A DNA stretch of 41,063 bases from Methanobacteriota archaeon (GCA_016841265.1 JAENZL010000010.1:56648-97710); one strand, 5' to 3'; shown: positions 8,416 to 16,618, counted from the first letter of the stretch. Translations and numbers: made by a program. Notes: generated from the sequence alone by a model not told the origin.

Positions 8416-10105
8416 GATGATTCCCTAGCAGATCTCTTAAAGGAACTTTCTTAATATCGTCTAAATTTTGTAACACGTGCCGAATTCTTTTTTCAACGAT
8501 TTTTCCTTTCAGAATCCAGTATAAAGGTCTACCATTTCCAATAGATGGAAATTTTTCATTAGAAATATCAATTGGATGAAAATAAAATATCGTGTGACCT
8601 CTGTTTAAACTCTGCTTCAGCCCTTTGAATATAAAATGAGAACCAAGAAATCTCAGCATTGGCCCTCCCGAACTGGGAACCTTAACCCCCATATTATAAT
8701 AAGCCCAGGGGAATTCAATAAAATTCCTGCTTTCGGCAGGTTCCAGGCACCCTTTGGATGGATAATAAGGAACAGAGGAAACACCTTTCAAAGAAGAATC
8801 TGATTTATTGTACAACGAATTTACGGACACTGATGAATCGTACTTGAATCCAATATTTTCAAGTGAGTCAAGCATCCATCCCGTTACCATTGCATTTGGC
8901 GCCCGATACCCAATTACTTCCTGTCCGGAGATCCTTTCAAGTATTTTCTTTGCCTCCAGGGTACTTGTTTCAAATTCGTCAACGCTCATTAGAGGCTTTT
9001 TTGTCTTTGGATCGATACTGCATGTATGGTGCGCTCCATGACATGCAATCTCATGGCCTCTTTCAGAAATTAATTCAATGAGTCCAGGGTAATGTTCTGC
9101 GATATCTGCAACAACAAAAAATGTGGCAGTTATGTTAAATTCATCCAGAATATCCAGTATTCTTTTTGTAGGTTCACTCAAATAGTCATATCTATCATTC
9201 CATTTTTCGAAAAATTCATTTACATCTTTATATACCGAAAAAGCAGAACCGGAAACCGACGGGATATGGTACCAGTCTTCAATGTCGACTGTGATAGACA
9301 AAGTATTATTTTTTATCCCCCTCATATCCTGGAACTCACTATTACGTTTCATCAAAATCTTCTTCCCGATATTAACTGCAAGGTCCGCGGAATAATATAA
9401 GCCCCACCTAGAAATACTTGAAGACCATCTCTCCGGATGTGTTAAGATATAAAAATTATTATATTCTTCATTTTTAATCAACTCTATAAGATCCGCAGTA
9501 GTATTCGCGAAGACCTGTTCATTTTTACCTGGAATATAATCCCTTAAATTACTCCCGAAGCTCCATGTTCTTCCGGTATCGGAGAGATAATTGAGATCAT
9601 CTCCTGCTGAGAGGTAGGCTTCACCGATTATTCCGAAGTCCCTGAAATCGTGGTTGTTCCAGAGGTTGAGGTTATTGTATTTTGACAGGGGCCTTCCGTG
9701 CATTGAGATCGTTTTTACCTCGCAAATCTGTCTAAAATCTTCCAGATGGGATCGGAAAATGTCGAGGGCCTTTTCGGGATTTCCGTTTGCCTCACTCAAG
9801 GTCTCGTAATGATAACCTATTTCATGACCCATATCCCTGATCTTGCATATGATATCAGGTTTGAACACACTTTTGCATGATCTGAAATAATATGTTGCTT
9901 TTATGCCGAGTTCGTGTTCAATATTTGCAGTCGTGAGGGAGTTTTCCGGCATCCTGTCAACATCGTGGCGCATTAATATGAAACGTTCCGGGTGCTTGTT
10001 ATTCAGGTATTCATTCATCGTTACTGTGGGGTAGGTGCTGGATATTGCCTCACAGAGTTGACGAAATTTATGGGTTGTGAAATCGTGATCTTCAATGGTT
10101 AACAT
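8405..10105 (-). CDS. two-domain polysaccharide deacetylase: RHDVD-type domain fused to a DUF3473/XrtA-type deacetylase
   Basis: Of 566 residues, about 1-255 are a paralogue of the product of 5107-5883 (MRHDVD, HEIGYHYET, ISMHG, LTHPERW). After a short linker (KRNSEFQDMRGIKN), residues about 267-566 form a complete deacetylase of the kind found in bacterial XrtA loci, with TVDIEDWYH (metal aspartates), HEIACHGAHH (metal histidines), GYRAPN and a C-terminal FYFHPIDI. The second domain begins NTLSITVDIEDW, which resembles a normal start for that family, so the protein looks like a fusion of two once-separate genes. It is the first gene of the minus-strand cluster. The likely role is deacetylation of surface polysaccharide; the substrate is unknown. 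No secretion signal is visible. Confidence 0.88.
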   Translation of the reverse strand: MLTIEDHDFTTHKFRQLCEAISSTYPTVTMNEYLNNKHPERFILMRHDVDRMPENSLTTANIEHELGIKATYYFRSCKSVFKPDIICKIRDMGHEIGYHYETLSEANGNPEKALDIFRSHLEDFRQICEVKTISMHGRPLSKYNNLNLWNNHDFRDFGIIGEAYLSAGDDLNYLSDTGRTWSFGSNLRDYIPGKNEQVFANTTADLIELIKNEEYNNFYILTHPERWSSSISRWGLYYSADLAVNIGKKILMKRNSEFQDMRGIKNNTLSITVDIEDWYHIPSVSGSAFSVYKDVNEFFEKWNDRYDYLSEPTKRILDILDEFNITATFFVVADIAEHYPGLIELISERGHEIACHGAHHTCSIDPKTKKPLMSVDEFETSTLEAKKILERISGQEVIGYRAPNAMVTGWMLDSLENIGFKYDSSVSVNSLYNKSDSSLKGVSSVPYYPSKGCLEPAESRNFIEFPWAYYNMGVKVPSSGGPMLRFLGSHFIFKGLKQSLNRGHTIFYFHPIDISNEKFPSIGNGRPLYWILKGKIVEKRIRHVLQNLDDIKKVPLRDLLGNHHGV

Positions 10106-11712
10106 TAGAGAGCACCACCGTGAATTTTTGTGGCGGTTCGAAACTATTCGACCTCAACCAGCACATAAGGTCCACAACATATATTTCCGGACATCTCGGT
10201 TCACACTCTTCATCTTTTTTGAAGCTCTCACCGTTCCATCTATAAAGCATCAATTCATCAAACGTTGTCTTGATCATCTGTCCCCTGTTATCGGTGCAGC
10301 ACTGATGCAAGCCCTGGCCTGCAAGCCAACTGGAAGCTACACTGTTTGCTGACGACTCTGTGGTAGCAACCAACTGTCGCACATCTCCTTGAGTTCTTCT
10401 AATCATCTCTCTCGTGGGTCAATATAAAACGATCATGCGGCTACATGCTACTTTGCAAGTAGTGCAACTGTCCCTGTGGCAATCACTCATAAAAAGAACG
10501 TGTCACCACAATCCCCTTTGATACTTTTTCGGTAAATTTCTGTCCCCCACCCCAATTCCAGGGACTTCACTTATAGCAGTATTAAACACTGAAAATATTT
10601 CATTTTTGGAAAGATCAGTTCGGATAACTTCAAATTTGCAGCTAATAAATCCTAATATTTATTCAGTAAGTTTTAAGTGAAAATACATCTGGCCACTTAT
10701 CTTGTTCTCAAAGTTATATGGCAAATCGCAATAGAAGTTACGCACTTGAGAAAAAAAAACAAGCACATGAGACCTTAATAAGAACATTATTAGTTAGACT
10801 GTTTGGTGTCTCATGCCACTGATTTTTGGTTCAACTGCGTAAGTCCTATGCAAAATACTATTCATAAAAATAAATAATTTTGGAAACAATGTTCCCGACA
10901 AATGTTGCCTAATAATATAAATATTAAAAAGCGGAAGTAACTATTCCACCTGGCCAAAACAACGTAATTTGTTGCGTTTTCCCAAAAATGTAAGGGGCAA
11001 ATATCCATAAGCCGATTTATTTAAATAATGGATTGCGAGTGCTTTTTTAATCCGTCCCGATTACTTAGGCTCAAAAACCGAATTATAAAAAAATCAATGC
11101 CAATAGGCGTGTTTTGTTTGCATTGAACAGCACAGGTGATGAGCATAAAATATCCGGAACTCATGATAAGTCACTATGAAATAAAGGGACGAGAGACTTT
11201 GAACAAATTCTCTATTGATAACATATATAAAAATGAAGCTTAAATTAAGAGTATTTTGCACCATTGCTACAAGAACGTAAGACAATTATATAATAAGATG
11301 TATATAAAAAAGAGGTAAACACATATATTAAGTTTATTGGAGGAAGTTTGGAGAAGCTTTCATAATTGAACTTGCTGTTCTAATGACTAAAGTAAAGGAG
11401 TAAACCCTTCTTGTCCTGATATTACACCTCATTACACTTTAAGAAATTTGATTTAAGAACTTTATATTTATCACACTGATTTTTAAAGAACACTCGGAAT
11501 TGTTAGATTATGAAGATGAAAAGGTATCAATAAAAGCAATTTGTTCAATCAGGGTTCCAAGTTCCTGCACAAATCACTATTATTAAAGAAGAAAAAGGAA
11601 GCTCAGAAAACGCTTCCCTAAATGCTTAATTTCAAACTGATACGAAAAAAGTGATTATAGGTTTTTTCAAGTGAGTCATAAAATAAGACTCATCCAAAGC
11701 ACTAAAGAATAA
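10106..11712. other. gene-poor AT-rich tract
   Basis: About 1.6 kb with no gene I can support. A 104-codon minus-strand frame at 10092-10406 runs into the deacetylase start and resembles no family I know. The middle holds the MITE-like element at 10734-10845. From about 11490 a plus-strand open stretch (SELLDYEDEKVSIKAICSIR) ends in a stop and may be a decayed gene fragment. The tract separates the polysaccharide cluster from the conserved chromosome and probably contains the cluster's promoter, but I could not fix a TATA box. Confidence 0.5.
10734..10845. mobile_element. 112-bp MITE-like element with 17-bp terminal inverted repeats
   Basis: The left end is gaagttacgcacttgag and the right end, on the plus strand, is ttcaactgcgtaagtcc. 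Reverse-complementing one gives 13 of 17 matches with the other. The GACTTACGCAGTTGAA-like end is common in archaeal and bacterial insertion sequences, so this is probably a non-autonomous derivative. Inside, CATGAGAC (10766-10773) pairs with GTCTCATG (10808-10815), and within that AATAA pairs with TTATT, giving a nested hairpin. It has no coding capacity, and no target duplication is visible. Confidence 0.55.
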
Positions 11713-11994
11713 TTATATCATTTGTAAAGTTTTAAAGACGACAGTCGCAAATAAAGAATACAACAGCGGATAAATCCCTGCATTTACTGAAGTTTCCAGG
11801 GTTTTATCCCATATTTTCGACACCGATAAAATTTGCCTGAAAGAAAGAAGAAAGATCAAGCCTATCATCGGTATTAACCCGTATTCTGGCAATCCCGAAG
11901 AAGTTGTCATTGAAATTGTATCGTATGGAATAACCGCATTTGTTACTATACTTGTAAACGTTATAATTCCCCCCTGGCAGTTTGCCAAACTCAT
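11713..11994 (-). CDS. small membrane protein, uncharacterised
   Basis: The 93-residue frame has two hydrophobic segments (about residues 37-54 and 72-88). They are separated by a short polar stretch (SVSKIWDKTLETSVN), giving a two-span membrane protein. I do not recognise the family. An internal Met (M29, MTTSSGLPEYGLIP) directly before the first span is an alternative start, which would make a 65-residue protein. A GGGGGG stretch lies inside the longer frame. It stands alone in the gene-poor tract, with no operon partner. It may be a real small gene or a remnant of a larger one. Confidence 0.5.
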   Translation of the reverse strand: MSLANCQGGIITFTSIVTNAVIPYDTISMTTSSGLPEYGLIPMIGLIFLLSFRQILSVSKIWDKTLETSVNAGIYPLLYSLFATVVFKTLQMI

Positions 11995-12838
11995 GTGATT
12001 TTTTCTAGATCAGATATGGAATCTGGCGTAGATTCGGATGTTTACAGAAATAAGTAATGGTATTTGCAAAACAATCCTATAAATAACTTCTCGCAAAAAT
12101 AATAACATTACTCATAATAAATTAAAGTATACATTTTTCTTATATTTCACATCCATTAGTAGCAGTTATACCGAACTGCTTAATAATCCCCCCTCTTATC
12201 AAGAGAAGACTTTACTGCTCTCAAACCCCTTTGTTCCTGGGCGCTCCTCTCAAAAATCAATTTCCAGGTAAACTTCCTGCACTTTTCTACAGGCATATTT
12301 CCTGCCTGCATAAAGGAAACTGGTCTATATAAAGGAACATTTTTGAACGTTTTTGGCAAACAAATTCCGCTGAAAAAGAGCTGTGGAATTTGTTTACCTT
12401 CACATTCGGACATGAAGGAACCGATGAGGAGGTCGGGATTTTTAGTATTATTCCGGAGTCAGGCTTAATTATATTTTGCACAATGTAACACTGTGAACAC
12501 CCAGATGGTAGCTCCTTATGCTATACAGTTTGATATGACGCTATAAAAAAGCCAGCCCCAATAAATAATTCATTTTACTCTCCCACATCCAAACGATTTA
12601 CAAAATATATTGGATGTATCATCTATAAAATTTTTTCCCATGCGAACTATTATGACTCAAAGTGTAAAAAGTTTCAAGCACCTTTAAAAAAGTTTCAGAA
12701 AAATAACCTGTGTACATTGATAGAGTCTGAAAAGTAGATAATTCCGCATTTTTTGGTAATTATGGACTTTTCCGACGCTATCATTATAGAATATTTTGAA
12801 GCAACTGAGAGAATTTGCCCTAGCCGCAAGGAGTCATT
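11995..12838. other. intergenic, no supported gene
   Basis: Two overlapping minus-strand frames (12180-12413 and 12287-12481) have irregular composition and no family resemblance, so I leave them out. The remaining sequence is AT-rich with several TATA-like stretches. A change to more GC-rich coding sequence begins where the radical SAM gene ends (about 12839). Confidence 0.45.
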
Positions 12839-13915
12839 TCAAAGGGGGATCAATTCCACAACCATCCCATCTTTAAGAGGATACCTTTCGATAACAAAAA
12901 GCCTGGCTCTGGCTTTACATGCCTCCAGCTTCTCCTTTATATCTTCATTGAGTTCCTCCAGAACCCACCAGGCAATCTCAATGCTGTTTTCTTTTGTTTC
13001 AAAAAGTTCTTTGGGAACTTCGAGTTCTTGCAGGAGCTTTTCCACCATTTCCCGGGCCATCCGGTCTTCTCCTTCAATCACTCCATACATGAGAGTCCCG
13101 TCTTCAGTAACCTCATCAAATTCCCTTCCAGTGTTTTTTGCAATCCTCTGGAGTCTTTTGCGGAGCTGGACGGCATCTTTATAACTTGAAGAGCAGAAAT
13201 GCGCTTTTTTGCAGGTAGAAAGGGCGGCTTTTGCATGTTCCAGGGAACCTGCTACAGCATTTGAGGTGTCCGATTCCAGGACAAAACCGCGGCCCAGGAG
13301 GGCTTCGGAGTTATTTTCGGAAAATTCAAGTTCGTTCAGGTTCAGGAAAATCCCTTCTTTCTCCGCGAAAACAGCAACCTTTTCAGCTCCTTCAAGGGCA
13401 GGAATCTCTATTCCTGCTAAGATTTCAAGATCTTTTGCGTTTTGCACGGCTTTGGAGTAGAGGCTTTGCTCCAGTTTATCCCAGATTTCCTGTGGGGGAT
13501 GGAAGCGGATCTCATCCAGTCCCGCTTTTGCAAGTTTTTCAAGGGTTTCCCTGTCAGGGGCCATGGCGGTATAGAGATGGATATGGTGTTCTTTGCCAAA
13601 ACTGGATTTAAGAAGGCTGATATAGTGCAGGACCCGATCGATTTTCAGGAGAGGTTCTCCTCCGGTGATTCCTGCTCCCAGAGCGTCCATGAGCTTTGCT
13701 TCTTCAAGTAAGTCGGCATCGTTTATTACGGGCCTTTCGTTTGCAAAGACCAGGTCTTTTCCCCGTCTCTCGTCCGAGAGCGGGCAGTAAAAACAGCTTT
13801 TCGGACAGAGGCCCGTCACAAAAAGCACCAGTTTAGCACCCTGCTGGCAGAACTGACAACCTTCGGGGAGATAATTGTAAAAAGAGCCTGTCTCGTCTTC
13901 AGTGATTATTTCCAT
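12839..13915 (-). CDS. radical SAM protein, COG2108 type (pyruvate formate-lyase activase-related)
   Basis: The 358-residue protein carries the radical SAM cluster motif CPKSCFYCP (C37, C41, C44), followed by a GITGGEPLL glycine motif that contacts S-adenosylmethionine. An extra N-terminal pair (C20, C23 in CQFCQQGAK) precedes it, and HLYTAMAPDRETLEKLAKAGLDEIRFHPP follows in segments typical of the barrel. The arrangement fits COG2108, conserved in methanogens and other archaea without a known reaction. The substrate is unknown. It is transcribed divergently from the small ferredoxin at 14096, which might supply electrons for reductive SAM cleavage; that pairing is inference from position only. 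The C-terminal third is acidic and helical and does not suggest an additional domain I recognise. Confidence 0.85.
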   Translation of the reverse strand: MEIITEDETGSFYNYLPEGCQFCQQGAKLVLFVTGLCPKSCFYCPLSDERRGKDLVFANERPVINDADLLEEAKLMDALGAGITGGEPLLKIDRVLHYISLLKSSFGKEHHIHLYTAMAPDRETLEKLAKAGLDEIRFHPPQEIWDKLEQSLYSKAVQNAKDLEILAGIEIPALEGAEKVAVFAEKEGIFLNLNELEFSENNSEALLGRGFVLESDTSNAVAGSLEHAKAALSTCKKAHFCSSSYKDAVQLRKRLQRIAKNTGREFDEVTEDGTLMYGVIEGEDRMAREMVEKLLQELEVPKELFETKENSIEIAWWVLEELNEDIKEKLEACKARARLFVIERYPLKDGMVVELIPL

Positions 13916-14065
13916 GCCTGAGCCTGCATATTCTTTTGTCGTATATAAGGTTTGTTTCGAAGGGACTGTTCTGAAGTATCCCAGTTCCCAGTCTCAGTTA
14001 CATATATTAGTTACCGATTTCAGTTCCCATCTAAGGTTCCCATAATATCATAGATAAGAAACTAA

Positions 14066-14071
14066 TTTATA
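14066..14071 (+). promoter_or_regulatory. TATA box of the ferredoxin gene (leaderless)
   Basis: TTTATA, with a purine-rich BRE-like gaaac just upstream, lies about 25 bp before the GTG/ATG at 14093-14096. That spacing would put transcription initiation at the start codon itself. No proper ribosome site is present, consistent with a leaderless mRNA. Confidence 0.5.
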
Positions 14072-14095
14072 CCGCTTTCCCCAAATGATCCGGTG

Positions 14096-14281
14096 ATGCC
14101 CGAGAAAAATGGATACGTCGTTGTTTTCGGATGTAAAAGGTGCGGAAAATGTAAGGATGTTTGCCCCGAGGGCGCCATATACGAGGAAAATGAACTGGCG
14201 AAAATCGACCAGGATAAATGTACCCAGTGTATGATATGTATTGACGAGTGCACGAACAAATCAATCATTTACATGGAATGA
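14096..14281 (+). CDS. small 2x[4Fe-4S] ferredoxin
   Basis: This 61-residue protein has two cluster-binding motifs: CKRCGKCKDVCPEGA and CTQCMICIDECTN. Eight cysteines in the CxxCxxCxxxC pattern imply two [4Fe-4S] clusters; the second lacks the usual proline after the last cysteine. It is a soluble electron carrier or a small subunit of an iron-sulfur enzyme; the partner is unknown. A GTG at 14093 directly before the ATG is an equally possible start. The TATA spacing suggests a leaderless transcript. The stop codon lies in the first copy of a 23-bp triplication that leads into the cyclase gene, so the two genes form one transcript. Confidence 0.9.
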   Translation: MPEKNGYVVVFGCKRCGKCKDVCPEGAIYEENELAKIDQDKCTQCMICIDECTNKSIIYME

Positions 14282-14337
14282 TTTCAACAAATTACATGGA
14301 ATGATTTCAACAAATTACATGGAATGATTTCAACAAA
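14269..14337 (+). repeat. three 23-bp tandem copies across the ferredoxin-cyclase junction
   Basis: Three exact copies of a 23-bp unit built around acatggaatgatttcaac. Each copy contains ATGA, where a stop and a start overlap. The first copy ends the ferredoxin gene and the third starts the cyclase. The first two copies create two 8-residue ORFs (14278-14304 and 14301-14327, peptide MISTNYME), each overlapping its neighbours by ATGA. The unit is not a multiple of three, so only the last ATG reads into the cyclase. Confidence 0.95.
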
Positions 14338-15145
14338 TTACGTTAATGAGGTGGTCACCCTGCTGAATGTTCCTGCTCAGGGAAAAGTAATCGACATCAC
14401 AGTTCCGATCTCTCCTTCTACCAGGATCTTTCCCGGGGACCCGGAGCCTTCAATCAAAAGCGTCTACACTCTTGAAGCAGACGGTTGCGCAGTTTCAAAA
14501 CTCTCTTTCGGGAGTCATACCGGCACCCATGTTGATGCCCCTTCCCATATTCTGAAAGACGGAAACCCGGTTGACAATCTGGAACTCAGAAGTCTGATGG
14601 GCAGGGCACTTATTCTGGACGTTTCTTCAAAAACCGGTGCTCTTTCAGTGGATATCCTTAAATCCGCGTTCCGAAATTCCAGCAATCCTGAGGGGATTAG
14701 GATCCTCCTCCTGAAGACAAAAAGCCCGGGGTCCCAGACCGTGACCGGGTCGGACCTGAATGATACCGATGCCCGTCAGGCTGAAGGTTCGGAAAGCAGA
14801 AAAAACGAGGAAAACGGAGAAAACGGAGAAAACGGGGAAAACGGAGAAAACGGGGAAAACGGAGAGTTCGATAAGTCAGTTTACCTGGAAGGAAGTGCCG
14901 CGACATGGATCGTCAATAACGGGTTTACCACTGTTGGAATAGACAACTTCTCCGTGGACAGCCTTGCTTCCGAAAACCTTCCTGCTCATCACATCCTACT
15001 TTCAAACCGGGTAAATATCGTGGAGTGCCTGGACCTGAGTCCCGTGGGAGCCGGGAACTACTTTTTCATCTGCCTGCCCCTGAAAATCGAGGGTTGTGAC
15101 GGGGCTCCCGCACGAGCTGTTCTGCTTCAGGAGTCGGGGATTTGA
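14324..15145 (+). CDS. cyclase-family metal-dependent hydrolase (kynurenine formamidase-like)
   Basis: The 273-residue protein has the cyclase family signature: IDITVPISPSTRIFPGDPEP near the start, then SFGSHTGTHVDAPSHI, the metal-binding histidine/aspartate motif at about residues 64-79. A late VGIDNFSVDS and ENLPAHHILLSNRVNIVE complete the fold. Relatives hydrolyse cyclic amides or formamides, for example KynB, but many archaeal members have no known substrate. An insertion of about 55 residues (about 133-187) contains six Glu-Asn-Gly repeats and is absent from typical members, which run about 210-220 residues. Start choice: only the ATG of the third 23-bp repeat copy is open through the gene. 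A GTG at 14351 is an alternative. Confidence 0.85.
   Translation: MISTNYVNEVVTLLNVPAQGKVIDITVPISPSTRIFPGDPEPSIKSVYTLEADGCAVSKLSFGSHTGTHVDAPSHILKDGNPVDNLELRSLMGRALILDVSSKTGALSVDILKSAFRNSSNPEGIRILLLKTKSPGSQTVTGSDLNDTDARQAEGSESRKNEENGENGENGENGENGENGEFDKSVYLEGSAATWIVNNGFTTVGIDNFSVDSLASENLPAHHILLSNRVNIVECLDLSPVGAGNYFFICLPLKIEGCDGAPARAVLLQESGI
14810..14863 (+). repeat. in-frame 9-bp coding repeat (Glu-Asn-Gly x6)
   Basis: Six 9-bp units (gaaaacgga or gaaaacggg) inside the cyclase gene encode (ENG)6. The array sits in a charged insertion just before the conserved YLEGSAATWIV segment. Because the unit is a multiple of three, copy-number change would lengthen or shorten the loop without a frameshift. 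Confidence 0.95.
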
Positions 15146-15231
15146 TTCCCTGAGGTATTTGTTCGCTTGTCGAAATCCCTGAACCTTTGCAAGCTCTCCG
15201 GAGGCTGCCTATTCAGAAGCGGGATTTTAGT

Positions 15232-15284
15232 GGGAGACGTTAGAGGGAGATGTTAGAGGGAGATGTTAGAGGGAGATGTTTAGA
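15232..15284. repeat. 13-bp tandem repeat, four copies
   Basis: Four copies of gggagatgttaga, the first with one substitution and the last with one extra base. They lie just beyond the 3' end of the minus-strand gene at 15280-15879, and the last copy overlaps its stop codon. They may affect the 3' end of that mRNA; nothing more can be read. Confidence 0.9.
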
Positions 15285-15879
15285 AGTGAGACATCGTGTA
15301 CCTGACACCGTCCTTGGAAACCAGCTCAAAGACAAATTCGCCTGAAACCGGGTATTCGATCACAATTCCTGTTTCTTTCAGGATAGGGAATGTTTCATTG
15401 TTTTCCGGGCTCACGGCGGGGACCCAGTTTCCTTCGTCCTCCGGTGCACCTTTCAGGAAATGAACCGTTTCCCCTCCCAGCAGTACTCTTTGTTTTACCC
15501 CGTTTTTGTACTGGTAGATAAGGGTGTTATTTTCGAGCTTCCATTCCGAATCGCTCAGGTTCCCGGAGCAGTCCGGATCCGGGTCCGCCCCGAAACTCAG
15601 GTACCTGACCTGGTCCGGGAGGGAAAGGGTAAGGATGCACATGCTTCCTTCGGGACCGTATATTTCCTCAAGGGGCCGAGAATGACCATTCTGGATCGAG
15701 CAAAGGGAAAGGGCTGCATCTTCTACCTGGGCTTCGATTTCCGCGTCATCAAGCACAGGAGAGGCATTTTCCCAGGCAAGGGAAATGAGAAGCAGGACTG
15801 CAGCAAGGAGTCCCATATATACTACCAGTTTAAGGGGGATAGTATCCGCAGCCCTGGTATCCGAAAGAAGGGATTTCAT
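15280..15879 (-). CDS. membrane-anchored extracytoplasmic protein, possibly pilin-like
   Basis: The 199-residue protein starts with a short basic N-terminus (MKSLLSDTRAADTIP) and one hydrophobic helix (about residues 16-36, LKLVVYMGLLAAVLLLISLAW). It is followed by a mostly beta-like, polar domain with two cysteines in its first half (LSLCSIQNG, SMCILTLS) and one in DPDCSGN. The layout resembles archaeal pilin-like or pseudopilin-like secreted proteins, but I see no clear prepilin cleavage site. The family is not recognised and the function is unknown. It stands alone between the cyclase gene (convergent) and the divergent gene at 16054. Confidence 0.65.
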   Translation of the reverse strand: MKSLLSDTRAADTIPLKLVVYMGLLAAVLLLISLAWENASPVLDDAEIEAQVEDAALSLCSIQNGHSRPLEEIYGPEGSMCILTLSLPDQVRYLSFGADPDPDCSGNLSDSEWKLENNTLIYQYKNGVKQRVLLGGETVHFLKGAPEDEGNWVPAVSPENNETFPILKETGIVIEYPVSGEFVFELVSKDGVRYTMSHF

Positions 15880-16053
15880 ATCTGAGAGATTCCCGACATT
15901 TAATAAAAAATTTTAGTTGACGGAAAAGTAAATATCAAATAGAAGTCAAAAAGTAACTGATAAAGTGAATGATAAAATGAAAAGGAAGGGGTTGCAATAA
16001 CATTAGAAGATGCGGAAGAAAACCTGCTTTGTATCTCATTTTCGGACGAGCAT

Positions 16054-16461
16054 TTGCAAAAAATCGAAACTTATGCTGATGAATATGGAATGGATGTAGA
16101 GGAGTTTTTGAAAAATGTCTGCCTGACATACTGCCTTGAACATGTCGAAGAAGCCTGTGGAGGAGAAAAAGAACCCGAACGAGCCCCTGCCCAGAAGAGA
16201 TCCCAGCCTGAAGAACTGGTCAGGAAACCCACTGAGAAAGCGAAAGCCAGATTTGAGTTTAAAAGTGGAAAAAAATTTGGTCCTCAAGAACTGCTGGATG
16301 GCCCCCTTATCCTGGACGAACAATGTATAAATTACATTAATTCGATAAGGCGGGAGAACCGCTACATCCCGAACAGCAGGATTATCTTAGTAGCAATAAA
16401 ACTGGGCCTGAACTCAATTACCCAGGCAATGGACCTTGAAAGGCAGAGATTTAAGGACTGA
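16054..16461 (+). CDS. conserved hypothetical protein with unclear start
   Basis: From the TTG at 16054 this is a 135-residue protein. The N-terminal half (IETYADEYGMDVEEFLKNVCLTYCLEH) is helical and acidic, the middle is a charged linker (PERAPAQKRSQPEELVRKP) and the C-terminal half ends SRIILVAIKLGLNSITQAMD. I do not recognise the family. The frame stays open upstream to 15976 and reads plausibly coding (ITLEDAEENLLCISFSDEH), but contains no ATG, GTG or TTG. A strong GGAAGG at 15984-15989 is spaced correctly for an ATA at 15997. The true start may therefore be non-canonical, or a start codon has been lost (GTT at 15991). TTG is the conservative choice. Confidence 0.6.
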   Translation: MQKIETYADEYGMDVEEFLKNVCLTYCLEHVEEACGGEKEPERAPAQKRSQPEELVRKPTEKAKARFEFKSGKKFGPQELLDGPLILDEQCINYINSIRRENRYIPNSRIILVAIKLGLNSITQAMDLERQRFKD

Positions 16462-16618
16462 TCTTCCTATTAAATAATCTTATTTGTAAATAATCTGATT
16501 TGTATGGAGAAGTTCGATTTGTTTGATTTTATTTCCAGTTTATTTCCTTTGCATAACAAATATATTTGTAATTGGATATAATTGAATATAATTGAATATA
16601 AATACCGGGGCTTTGCTT

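Noticed and set aside
10092-10406. 104-codon minus-strand frame before the two-domain deacetylase
   Set aside because: It reads into the deacetylase start and has no ribosome site, no recognised motif and irregular composition. It may be a decayed fragment but cannot be supported.
12180-12481. Two overlapping minus-strand frames
   Set aside because: Different frames cover the same bases and neither resembles a protein family. They contain Phe/Cys/Pro-rich stretches typical of non-coding frames.
14062-14268. Minus-strand frames opposite the ferredoxin
   Set aside because: They are antisense to a gene with eight correctly spaced cluster cysteines and have no own signals.
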